From the NCBI GenBank assembly GCA_028282725.1, contig JANQHF010000012.1:1-45521 (forward strand): a stretch of DNA of 45,521 nt. Reading direction: 5' to 3'. Numbering within the stretch: position 1 is the stretch's first letter; each line of letters opens with the position of its first letter. Below, piece by piece: positions 6,375 through 13,714 of the stretch. The notes beneath the pieces were generated by a model. It did no database searches, had not been told where the DNA came from, and worked only from the letters and a program-made list of their open reading frames with translations. The translations under genes and the position numbers were made by a program. This DNA comes from Saprospiraceae bacterium. Lineage in GTDB: Bacteria > Bacteroidota > Bacteroidia > Chitinophagales > Saprospiraceae.

Positions 6375-8141
6375 TTACTTGGTCTTGTTCCTGAAATTGC
6401 GCTTTACATCCTTTTCTCTATTCACCATCCGGGCACTTCCATTTTCTACACAAAACTGAATCAATTCATAGTATCCGAATCGTCCGTCAGAATGCGCCAG
6501 CAATGACCGGTTGTCCCCAAATATCTCAAATTTTCCATTGCCGTAATCACAACATATTCCGTCGCCAAAGGAATCGTACAGATCAATCTCATAACAACCA
6601 TCCGGAAGTGTCAGCGTGGCACTTTCCAAGGACCCTGCACGACCGTCGGTAAATGGACCGGCGCGATGCAACTGTGTATTTTTTTGGTCATATAATTCCC
6701 ACTGTGTTTCTGATCCATAGTTATCAAGCGTCACTTCAATTGTGATCGAGCCACTTTGAGTGGGAGCAGTGGTAGAAAGATCGAAGGTATTCATTGACGA
6801 CCAGGTAGTCCAACCATCGGGGCACCGGCTTCGCAATTGATATTCATATCTGGCGGCGGCAAGACCGGTAATTCTTTTTTGAGATTGCGCACTTCCCCTT
6901 ACTGACCAACCACTACTTCCCTGTATTCTGTATCGAATTCTATATCCGGATACATCGCTGATGTCTTCCCAATCAACCAGGACAGTCGCAGGGTCCTGTA
7001 TGACGGCTGTTGGAGATTCAGGTGCGGTACAGATGGAATTATTTCCGCCTGTCGGATCTCCACCACCGGTAGGATCCCCTCCTGTTGGATCTCCGCTCGT
7101 TGTGCCCCCGCCTGTCGTATTCGTGTTCCCACTATATGCATTACTAGTATTGGCGATCACATGAGACAGGTTGGCATTCAAATAATTCGTCATCCTGGTG
7201 ACCTGGCCCTGGCTAAACATATACATACAAGCATCATCTGTATAATCCATGAAGTTCATATGCATATCCACAGAACCACAACTTGATGATCCGGCAGATG
7301 GACAGCCGGAATAATCGAATTCCTGATCCGGAGTGTCGGTAACTTCATCATCAGTTCCACAGCCATTGCCCCAAATATGATCAAGAAAGAGATAGTGACC
7401 CAGTTCATGTGTCAGTGTCCTTCCAAGGTTGAAAGGTGCCTGGGGAGCAATGGATCCGCATCCGGAGCCTGCGCCAAATCCCTCAGCATCGATGACAACA
7501 CCATCACCATCACCAAAACCACCTAGTGGGGCATAACCCAGGGCACCCGTGTTGGTCTGTACGATGATATTAATATAACCCGACCAATCGTTGATTTGAT
7601 CTCCCTGAGTTTGATTGATCGTAATGGCCAACGCACCATCAGACAAGCCGTATCCACTGGGATGATTTTGATCTGCTATGACGAATTGAACACACATTTC
7701 ACCATTGGAAATTCCCGGAAAAGAGGATGATGCGCTATTCGTCCAATTGGAGATGTCAGAATTATGGCCTCCAAAATCTAGATTCACCCGCTCAATTTGA
7801 TCAATGGCCATTTGGGTCAGACATGACCTGTCCGAACTGCCCACATTTTGGAAATGAATGGCTACCGGCAGTTGAACGGGACTGGCACAGTGATTTTTGA
7901 GAGAATTGCTCTGTTTCATCTTTGCAAATCTCGATAAAGCCTCTTCGCACTTTTTCCGGTAAGCATCGTTCAACATCAAATGCTGATGATGCTCCGAGGA
8001 CAAACAAATCCTTTTGTTCGAACTCTCTACGGCAGAATCAACCACAGATGGAGAAGATGCCCATTCTTCTTCCTGGCATGAAAAGAGTAAGAGAGCACAA
8101 CCCAATACTACAAGTGGCACAAAAACTCGATGTAATTTCAT
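6375..8141 (-). CDS. Secreted M43 family zinc metalloprotease with FnIII domain
   Basis: This 588-residue protein has an N-terminal lipoprotein-type signal (LLFSC, Cys22). The catalytic domain (about 90-330) carries HELGHYLFLDH, where His245, Glu246, His249 and His255 match the HExxHxxGxxH zinc motif, and the Met-turn MNFMDY near residue 298. The Gly usual at the eighth motif position is Phe. A GGDPTGG-type Gly/Thr linker (337-368) leads to a fibronectin type III domain (about 371-470). The end is a Cys-containing DSFGDGICCDYGNG domain frequent in secreted proteins of this phylum. It probably degrades extracellular protein. No typical type IX sorting domain is evident at the C-terminus. A terminator follows it. 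Confidence 0.88.
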   Translation of the reverse strand: MKLHRVFVPLVVLGCALLLFSCQEEEWASSPSVVDSAVESSNKRICLSSEHHQHLMLNDAYRKKCEEALSRFAKMKQSNSLKNHCASPVQLPVAIHFQNVGSSDRSCLTQMAIDQIERVNLDFGGHNSDISNWTNSASSSFPGISNGEMCVQFVIADQNHPSGYGLSDGALAITINQTQGDQINDWSGYINIIVQTNTGALGYAPLGGFGDGDGVVIDAEGFGAGSGCGSIAPQAPFNLGRTLTHELGHYLFLDHIWGNGCGTDDEVTDTPDQEFDYSGCPSAGSSSCGSVDMHMNFMDYTDDACMYMFSQGQVTRMTNYLNANLSHVIANTSNAYSGNTNTTGGGTTSGDPTGGDPTGGGDPTGGNNSICTAPESPTAVIQDPATVLVDWEDISDVSGYRIRYRIQGSSGWSVRGSAQSQKRITGLAAARYEYQLRSRCPDGWTTWSSMNTFDLSTTAPTQSGSITIEVTLDNYGSETQWELYDQKNTQLHRAGPFTDGRAGSLESATLTLPDGCYEIDLYDSFGDGICCDYGNGKFEIFGDNRSLLAHSDGRFGYYELIQFCVENGSARMVNREKDVKRNFRNKTK

Positions 8142-8255
8142 TTTGAAAGATTAAGAAGTTAAGAATGGTAATGCTGTATTCATCCGTTTCGATTTACAAT
8201 CAAAAGAAGGGTGATGAACTCATATATTTCTAGGGCTTTCTACTTTGACCCATGC

Positions 8256-8289
8256 TTATTATACTTTTACGGCCGTTTATTATACTTCT
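8256..8289 (+). promoter_or_regulatory. Direct repeat with 21-bp period, candidate LytTR operator
   Basis: TTATTATACTTTT at 8256-8268 recurs as TTATTATACTTCT at 8277-8289, 12 of 13 bases identical. The 21-base period equals two helical turns. LytTR-domain regulators are known to bind pairs of short direct repeats about 21 bases apart, on one DNA face. The repeat lies 31 bases upstream of the LytS-type kinase, which is co-encoded with a LytTR regulator, so autoregulation is likely. The repeats also overlap the expected promoter position. Confidence 0.55.
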
Positions 8290-8320
8290 GACCAATCGGT
8301 AATACAATGTTCGGACTACC

Positions 8321-9370
8321 TTGCAATCCAAATCATACTTGGTGGAGGAATTCTTTCAAAAAATACTGTTCAAAGGAGGTGGATGGCGATTAAGTAGACA
8401 TCTACTGTTCTGGATGCTCATGTATCTGGATGAGCTTTTCTTCACTGTAATGTATGAGGATGGCATGTTGGATATTGATTACGCCGTCGTCCCACTCATC
8501 CTGGACGTGATCCTCGTTTATATTAATCTATATGTTCTGTATCCTCGATATTTCAAATCCAAAAAATACATTTCGTATTTTATTTTTTCCATTGTCCTCG
8601 TCATAGCAGACGTAGGCATAACATTGTTGTACATATATTTTGGTGAATCCGTAGATCCATATTTTGAAGACTTAATTGCTTCCCTCATCGGCACAATAAC
8701 TCTTCTTGCTACTGCCGTAGCTATTAAAATTGGAAAAGACTCCTATGAGCAAAGAAAAGTAACAGAACAATTGAAGCTGGATCAGACCAAGATGGAATTA
8801 AATTATTTGAAACAGCAAATCAATCCTCACTTCTTGTTCAATATTCTAAATACCATCAACATACAGTCCATATCACATCCCGAATCGGTTTCTGACACCG
8901 TCCTCCAATTATCCGACATGCTGAGATATCAAATCTATGAGGCTGGCAAATCGGATACGGTTACTTTAAAAAAGGAAATAGAATTTCTGAATAATTATGC
9001 ATCACTTGAAAAAGTAAGAAGAAATAATCTCAAACTCGAGTGGAACGTTCATTCGGCCATACCCAATGTCAGAATTACTCCTTTTCTTTTCCTGCCATTG
9101 GTTGAAAATGCTTTCAAACATTCCGTTTCAATCAGTGAAGAGGAGGTCCTGATAAAGATTGATTGGATCTTTCAAAGTGGAAATCTTGTACTTTCGGTTC
9201 AAAATACGATTGGTACTTACAAGAATAACGAGGGGGGATTTGGAATAGACAATCTTAGAAAGCGCCTGGAATTACTTTATCCTAAAAAACATAATTTAGA
9301 ATTTTCAATATCAAATAATACACATAAGGCAATACTTGAAATGACCATTAATGAAAGCAATAATTATTGA
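8321..9370 (+). CDS. LytS/YehU-type sensor histidine kinase
   Basis: This 349-residue membrane kinase has about four hydrophobic segments (near 28-45, 57-75, 83-105 and 118-136). A short coiled coil leads to the His_kinase domain QQINPHFLFNILNTI with phosphoacceptor His170. PLVENAFKHS is the N box and GGFGIDNLRKRL the glycine-rich ATP lid region. There is no separate sensor domain, so the signal is probably sensed in the membrane. It phosphorylates the LytTR regulator encoded next, whose gene overlaps it by 20 bases. No ATG lies before the conserved N-terminus: TTG at 8321 is used here, and GTG at 8342 is possible. An in-frame stop at 8300 excludes a longer form. Confidence 0.92.
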   Translation: MQSKSYLVEEFFQKILFKGGGWRLSRHLLFWMLMYLDELFFTVMYEDGMLDIDYAVVPLILDVILVYINLYVLYPRYFKSKKYISYFIFSIVLVIADVGITLLYIYFGESVDPYFEDLIASLIGTITLLATAVAIKIGKDSYEQRKVTEQLKLDQTKMELNYLKQQINPHFLFNILNTINIQSISHPESVSDTVLQLSDMLRYQIYEAGKSDTVTLKKEIEFLNNYASLEKVRRNNLKLEWNVHSAIPNVRITPFLFLPLVENAFKHSVSISEEEVLIKIDWIFQSGNLVLSVQNTIGTYKNNEGGFGIDNLRKRLELLYPKKHNLEFSISNNTHKAILEMTINESNNY

Positions 9371-10067
9371 CGACGAACCCATTGCCCGTAAAGGCATCAG
9401 ATTGTTGGCTGAACAAATTTCAAATCTCGATATTATCGCAGAATTTGGAAATCCGCTTTTAGCGCAGGAATTCATTGTAAACAATAAAGATCAATTGAAG
9501 CTTGTATTTCTCGATGTTGAAATGCCAGGTCTTACTGGTATTGAATATTTAAAATCCATGCCGCCACAATGCCATGTAGTACTCACTACGGCATATCCAC
9601 AATATGCATTGGAAGCTTTCGAACTTGATGTAGTCGATTACTTATTGAAACCGATCAGCATCGATCGATTTGCAAAGGCCATAAAAAAAGTGCGGGAGAT
9701 ATCCGAATTACAAAATCACGATTTGGAATTTAAGAGTTCCGATGATTTCATATTTATAAAATCCGACAGAAAATATATTAAACTGGCACTGAATGACATT
9801 CTTTTTATAAAAGGGTTGAAAGATTATGTGATCATACATACAAAAGATCAAAAATTCATGACTGCCATGAACGTCGGTACGATTCACAAGCAACTTCCTT
9901 CAGAACAATTTGCCAGAGTAAGTAAATCATATATTATCAACACCAATTATGTAAACAGTATTGACGTCGATCTCATTTATATCGGAGAGCACGAAGTTCC
10001 GTTGGGGAATACGTATAAAGAAGGATTTTTAAAAAAATATGTGAAAGGAAAATTGCTAAAACGCTAA
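9351..10067 (+). CDS. LytTR family response regulator
   Basis: This 238-residue regulator has an N-terminal receiver domain with the acidic pocket IIIDDEP, phosphoacceptor Asp55 in LVFLDVEMPG, and the conserved Thr/Lys positions in LTTAYP and LLKPIS. The C-terminal LytTR domain (about 132-235) includes FIKSDRKYIKLALNDILFI and FARVSKSYIIN, the beta-sheet DNA-binding fold that reads direct repeats. It is translationally coupled to the kinase by a 20-base overlap. A suitable 21-bp-period repeat lies in front of the operon. Its stop codon is one base from the convergent ftsH stop codon. Confidence 0.95.
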   Translation: MKAIIIDDEPIARKGIRLLAEQISNLDIIAEFGNPLLAQEFIVNNKDQLKLVFLDVEMPGLTGIEYLKSMPPQCHVVLTTAYPQYALEAFELDVVDYLLKPISIDRFAKAIKKVREISELQNHDLEFKSSDDFIFIKSDRKYIKLALNDILFIKGLKDYVIIHTKDQKFMTAMNVGTIHKQLPSEQFARVSKSYIINTNYVNSIDVDLIYIGEHEVPLGNTYKEGFLKKYVKGKLLKR

Positions 10068-10068
10068 G

Positions 10069-12144
10069 CTATTTAACTACTACTTCCTCTGAATCCGCTA
10101 TTGCTCCTGCACCATTTGAATTTACATTCTCCTCTTCTTCCAGGACTTCCTCATTTTCATGTGGTGGTTCTTCAGCTACTGGTTCTTGTTCAGCAGGGGA
10201 TTCTTTCTCTTGTTCGGTTTCTGCAAATGGTCCCTGCTCCGGCCATGGTCTCGGACCAATTAATTCTTCCAGATCTGATTTGACAAGAACTTCTTTCTCG
10301 AGCAGCTTTTTTGCTAACAAATGAAGCTCTTTGATATACTTCTTTAGGAGATCCTGAGCTCTCTCATATTGCTCTTCCACCAGATTTCTGACCTCATCAT
10401 CGATTAAGGTAGCAGTATCATCGGAATAGGGTTTGTTCCACTGATCCTGAGACATGCCGTAGAAGGAGACATTTCCTACCTTATCATTCATTCCATAAAC
10501 GGCGATCATACTGTAGGCCATTTTAGTAACCTGATCAAGATCGTTCTGAGCACCGGTAGAAATCTTATCAAATATGATTTTTTCGGCTGCCCGTCCACCA
10601 AAGGTCATACAAATCCTGTCCAGCATTTGTTCCGTCCTTGTGATGTATTCATCTTTGGGCAAATATTGAGCATACCCAAGCGTACCGATTCCCCTTGGTA
10701 CGATGGTCACTTTGACCAGAGGAGAGGCATGTTCAAGGTACCATCCGCAAATGGCATGTCCTGCCTCATGGTAGGCGATGATTTCCTTTTCTCTTGGAGA
10801 AATGAACTTGTTTTTCTTTTCCAATCCACCAATGACACGATCCAGGGCATAGTTGAAGTCTTCCATTTCAACCGCCTTCTTATCCCTGCGCGCGGCGACA
10901 AGGGCAGCTTCGTTACAAACATTGGCGATATCCGCTCCAGCAAATCCCGGGGTCATTTCGGCAAGAACATGGGGCAAGACATCTTCATTCACCTTGATAT
11001 TTTTCAGATGAACTTTAAATATGGCCTCCCTTTCCTTGAGATCAGGACGGTCAATTCCAATTTGTCGGTCAAATCTTCCCGGGCGTAACAATGCGCTATC
11101 CAGGATATCTGCCCGGTTGGTCGCAGCCATCAGTATTACCCCTTTATCCGTACTGAAGCCGTCCATTTCAACAAGCAATTGGTTTAGGGTATTCTCACGC
11201 TCGTCATTGCCTCCCTGTACGGCCCCTCTGCCCCTGGCTCTTCCAATGGCATCGATTTCGTCAATAAATACGATGCATGGGGCTTTCTCACGAGCCTGGC
11301 GGAACAGATCCCTAACACGAGAGGCTCCAACTCCAACAAACATTTCAACGAAATCAGATCCTGAAATCGAGAAAAACGGTACCCCGGCTTCACCAGCAAC
11401 GGCTTTCGCCAATAGGGTTTTTCCAGTCCCCGGAGGTCCCACGAGGATTACACCCTTGGGGATTTTGCCTCCCAGCGAGGTATATTTCTTCGGATTCTTG
11501 AGGAAATCGACAATTTCCATCACTTCCTCCTTGGCCTCATCGAGACCTGCAACATCCGCAAAGGTGATTTGCTCATTTGCATTGCTATCAAATAGAGTCG
11601 CCCTGGATTTGCCAATATTGAATATCTGGGCTCCTGGTCCGCCACCACCACCACTGACGCGGCGCATGATAAAGAGCCATATTGCTATAAAAAGGATCAA
11701 CGGCAACATCCAACTCAGGACCGATGATACCCAGTTCACTTTTTTCTTATATGCCGGATCCAGCTTTATTCCCCTTTCCTTTAGATCGTTCAGGGTTGCT
11801 ACCCATTGTTCCTGGGGACCCAGTTGCATGACGAAATGCGGAGAATTCAAGTTCAAACTGTTCGAGAATCTATTGTCAGACTTGATGTCACTATAATTCT
11901 CGATACTTTCTGGTTTGAGATAAATGTTGACATACTCCTCGTTGACCACCTCAATTTTCTTGAAGTCCTCGTTCAGAGCAATTTCCTCAAATTTTTGATA
12001 GGTAATTTCTTTTGGTCTGCTGACCACACTCATAACCGTATTAATCCCCAACAGAACAACAATGAGGATAGCGTAAAACCAGTATGAGCTGAGATTGTTC
12101 TTCTTCTCCGGTCTTTTATTTTTCTTATTTTTTTTGTCAGCCAT
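10069..12144 (-). CDS. ftsH: ATP-dependent zinc metalloprotease FtsH
   Basis: This 691-residue membrane-anchored AAA+ protease degrades misfolded and regulatory membrane proteins as a hexamer. Two membrane helices (about 20-40 and 137-160) flank a small periplasmic domain. The AAA module shows Walker A GPPGTGKT, Walker [10 protein letters not shown] and the second region of homology [18 protein letters not shown]. The M41 protease domain has the zinc motif HEAGH. A Gly-rich linker follows the second helix, and the C-terminus ends in an acidic Glu-rich tail of about 50 residues that is probably disordered. The gene is 46 bases downstream of rsfS and very likely in the same transcript. There is no room for a terminator before the convergent LytTR gene. 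Confidence 0.98.
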   Translation of the reverse strand: MADKKNKKNKRPEKKNNLSSYWFYAILIVVLLGINTVMSVVSRPKEITYQKFEEIALNEDFKKIEVVNEEYVNIYLKPESIENYSDIKSDNRFSNSLNLNSPHFVMQLGPQEQWVATLNDLKERGIKLDPAYKKKVNWVSSVLSWMLPLILFIAIWLFIMRRVSGGGGGPGAQIFNIGKSRATLFDSNANEQITFADVAGLDEAKEEVMEIVDFLKNPKKYTSLGGKIPKGVILVGPPGTGKTLLAKAVAGEAGVPFFSISGSDFVEMFVGVGASRVRDLFRQAREKAPCIVFIDEIDAIGRARGRGAVQGGNDERENTLNQLLVEMDGFSTDKGVILMAATNRADILDSALLRPGRFDRQIGIDRPDLKEREAIFKVHLKNIKVNEDVLPHVLAEMTPGFAGADIANVCNEAALVAARRDKKAVEMEDFNYALDRVIGGLEKKNKFISPREKEIIAYHEAGHAICGWYLEHASPLVKVTIVPRGIGTLGYAQYLPKDEYITRTEQMLDRICMTFGGRAAEKIIFDKISTGAQNDLDQVTKMAYSMIAVYGMNDKVGNVSFYGMSQDQWNKPYSDDTATLIDDEVRNLVEEQYERAQDLLKKYIKELHLLAKKLLEKEVLVKSDLEELIGPRPWPEQGPFAETEQEKESPAEQEPVAEEPPHENEEVLEEEENVNSNGAGAIADSEEVVVK

Positions 12145-12190
12145 AGTAGTCTATGTACTTTTTAAGAACGAACAAGCATTCAAAAAGGTT

Positions 12191-12577
12191 TTAAATGTCC
12201 TCATAAGTCGTTATCTGCGCGTCGCTCCAAAGATTTTCAAGATTATAGTAAGAGCGCGTTTCCGGATAAAAGATATGTACAACCAGATCAAAAAAGTCTA
12301 CCAAAATCCAATTTGATTCCTTTATTCCTTCTACGTGCCTAGGGATCAGCCCTAGTTCTTTCTTAGCTCTTCGATAGATGTTGTGTGAAATAGCCCGAAT
12401 TTGCGTATTGGAATCTCCTTCACAAATGATAAAGAAGTCGGTGGGGGCAAAGTCCAATTTTCGCAAGTCCAATTTGACGATTCCCTTACCCTTAATATCC
12501 TGTATACTATCTATGATTAGATCCGTTAAAACCTCGTTAGATTCTTTTATTTCAGGTAATACTTGTTTCGTATTCAA
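12191..12577 (-). CDS. rsfS: Ribosomal silencing factor RsfS
   Basis: This 128-residue protein of the RsfS/Iojap family binds ribosomal protein uL14 on the large subunit and blocks subunit joining when nutrients are scarce. Diagnostic segments are KGKGIVKLDLRKL, PTDFFIICEGDSNTQIRAI, PRHVEGIKESNWILVDF and VVHIFYPETRSYYNLENLW. The length matches the family. It is directly followed by ftsH, a common order in Bacteroidota. A TACTTTTG box with 27 bases to the ATG suggests its own promoter, separating it from the TonB receptor/DUF4249 genes 72 bases upstream. Confidence 0.97.
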   Translation of the reverse strand: MNTKQVLPEIKESNEVLTDLIIDSIQDIKGKGIVKLDLRKLDFAPTDFFIICEGDSNTQIRAISHNIYRRAKKELGLIPRHVEGIKESNWILVDFFDLVVHIFYPETRSYYNLENLWSDAQITTYEDI

Positions 12578-12604
12578 ATTGTTTTCACTGGTTAATATGT
12601 ACTA

Positions 12605-12612
12605 CAAAAGTA
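12605..12612 (-). promoter_or_regulatory. Putative -7 promoter box of rsfS-ftsH
   Basis: The minus strand reads TACTTTTG, matching TAnnTTTG, 27 bases before the rsfS start codon and after the DUF4249 stop codon. A -33 element is not obvious. Confidence 0.45.
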
Positions 12613-12649
12613 GTAATAAAGAAGTTACGATGTGTTCGTTAAGAAATCA

Positions 12650-13714
12650 TTAAAACCATGGGGGCCTGATGGTTGTCGCATTCGGCAGGCCCAAACATTG
12701 GCAACAAGTCGGGGGCCATCTGTTCCGTGAAAAGAAAGAGCATTCCTCCGTAATGCCTGTGAATTCAAAAAATTCTGAAGGTAAGAATGCCGTCCTTTCA
12801 ATATCTACTGAAGCGACTTCAAAATAGCCCAATACAGGGATCTGGTCGTTTGATTCATTGTACAAATTACCCAAAACCCTTGCAGGAGGTCGGTCGAAAA
12901 CCGTTCCATCCTGGTTGATGACTTCCCTGATTCTTTCCCAATATTGAAAGGCCGCAGGAGTAATGGACAGCTGATAAACAGTGAAATAATGCTTCCCCCT
13001 GTAGTGAGAAGGATTTAAATCACCCTTTTGCAGCACCACCAGGCTATCTACCTGGCCCCTGCTCAGCACATCACTGGTCAGTAGTGTAAAATCATTGGTA
13101 AATGCTGCAGTGTTCACATAGCAGGTCTTGGGCTGATGAAGACCCCCGCAAGCCTGCTCCGGATATGAAAAATCTTCTTCAATGCCATACCGGATATAAT
13201 AGGGAATTTCTCTACTGGGATCCGGGAAGTTAGCATCTATGGAAATTTCTACAGCATTTTCTCGTCGAGGCAGACCCGTTCTCGTCAATACCTGGAGTCT
13301 GACGAATTTTGAGCGCGCCCGGGTCATTTCCAAAGGCTGAGGCATGACCTCAGGAGTACTTTGTATCACAACCCCGTCTGGTAATTCAATTCGAACCGAA
13401 TACTGTTCACCTGGTTTGCCTGTCAGAACGCCCTTCTTCAGAACATGTGTGCCAGGAGATTCCTCCTCATATTCAAAGGTACCTTCAGGACTGTTCAATA
13501 CAACCCTGGCTCCGGGAATCGGGTCAATAAATTTGTCGCCAAAGGCCAGGGCATTCGAAATTGTCAGGATGTGGGGACCATCGTTATTTCTCAAAAATCC
13601 ATCAATGACAATCGCGGGATCCATATCTTCTCTTTCAAAGGAAAATGGATCAAGGCACGATATCGCAGTGAGCAATACCAACAGGATGGTTGTATGGGAT
13701 TTACTTACTTTCAA
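12650..13714 (-). CDS. DUF4249 lipoprotein, partner of the TonB-dependent receptor
   Basis: This 354-residue lipoprotein has a signal peptide ending LLTAISC, with the modified cysteine at about position 20. It opens with the pattern of DUF4249: PAIVIDGFLRNNDGPHILTIS, then PIPGARVVLNSPEGTFEYEE and GEQYSVRIELPDG, suggesting immunoglobulin-like beta domains. A C-terminal half follows with several conserved cysteines, including the CCQC tail. DUF4249 genes regularly follow a specific type of TonB-dependent receptor, and here the start codon overlaps the receptor stop by four bases. It is probably an outer-membrane accessory that captures substrate, analogous to SusD-type partners. The substrate is unknown. 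Confidence 0.85.
   Translation of the reverse strand: MKVSKSHTTILLVLLTAISCLDPFSFEREDMDPAIVIDGFLRNNDGPHILTISNALAFGDKFIDPIPGARVVLNSPEGTFEYEEESPGTHVLKKGVLTGKPGEQYSVRIELPDGVVIQSTPEVMPQPLEMTRARSKFVRLQVLTRTGLPRRENAVEISIDANFPDPSREIPYYIRYGIEEDFSYPEQACGGLHQPKTCYVNTAAFTNDFTLLTSDVLSRGQVDSLVVLQKGDLNPSHYRGKHYFTVYQLSITPAAFQYWERIREVINQDGTVFDRPPARVLGNLYNESNDQIPVLGYFEVASVDIERTAFLPSEFFEFTGITEECSFFSRNRWPPTCCQCLGLPNATTIRPPWF

Noticed and set aside
8241-8247. TACTTTG considered as a -7 box for the LytS-type kinase
   Set aside because: It has one base too few between TA and TTTG and lies far from the start; not a consensus match.
11021-11896. Open frame of 291 codons on the plus strand
   Set aside because: It lies wholly antisense to the strongly conserved ftsH AAA domain, its product is Ser/Pro-rich with no recognisable domain, and it is explained by codon bias of ftsH.
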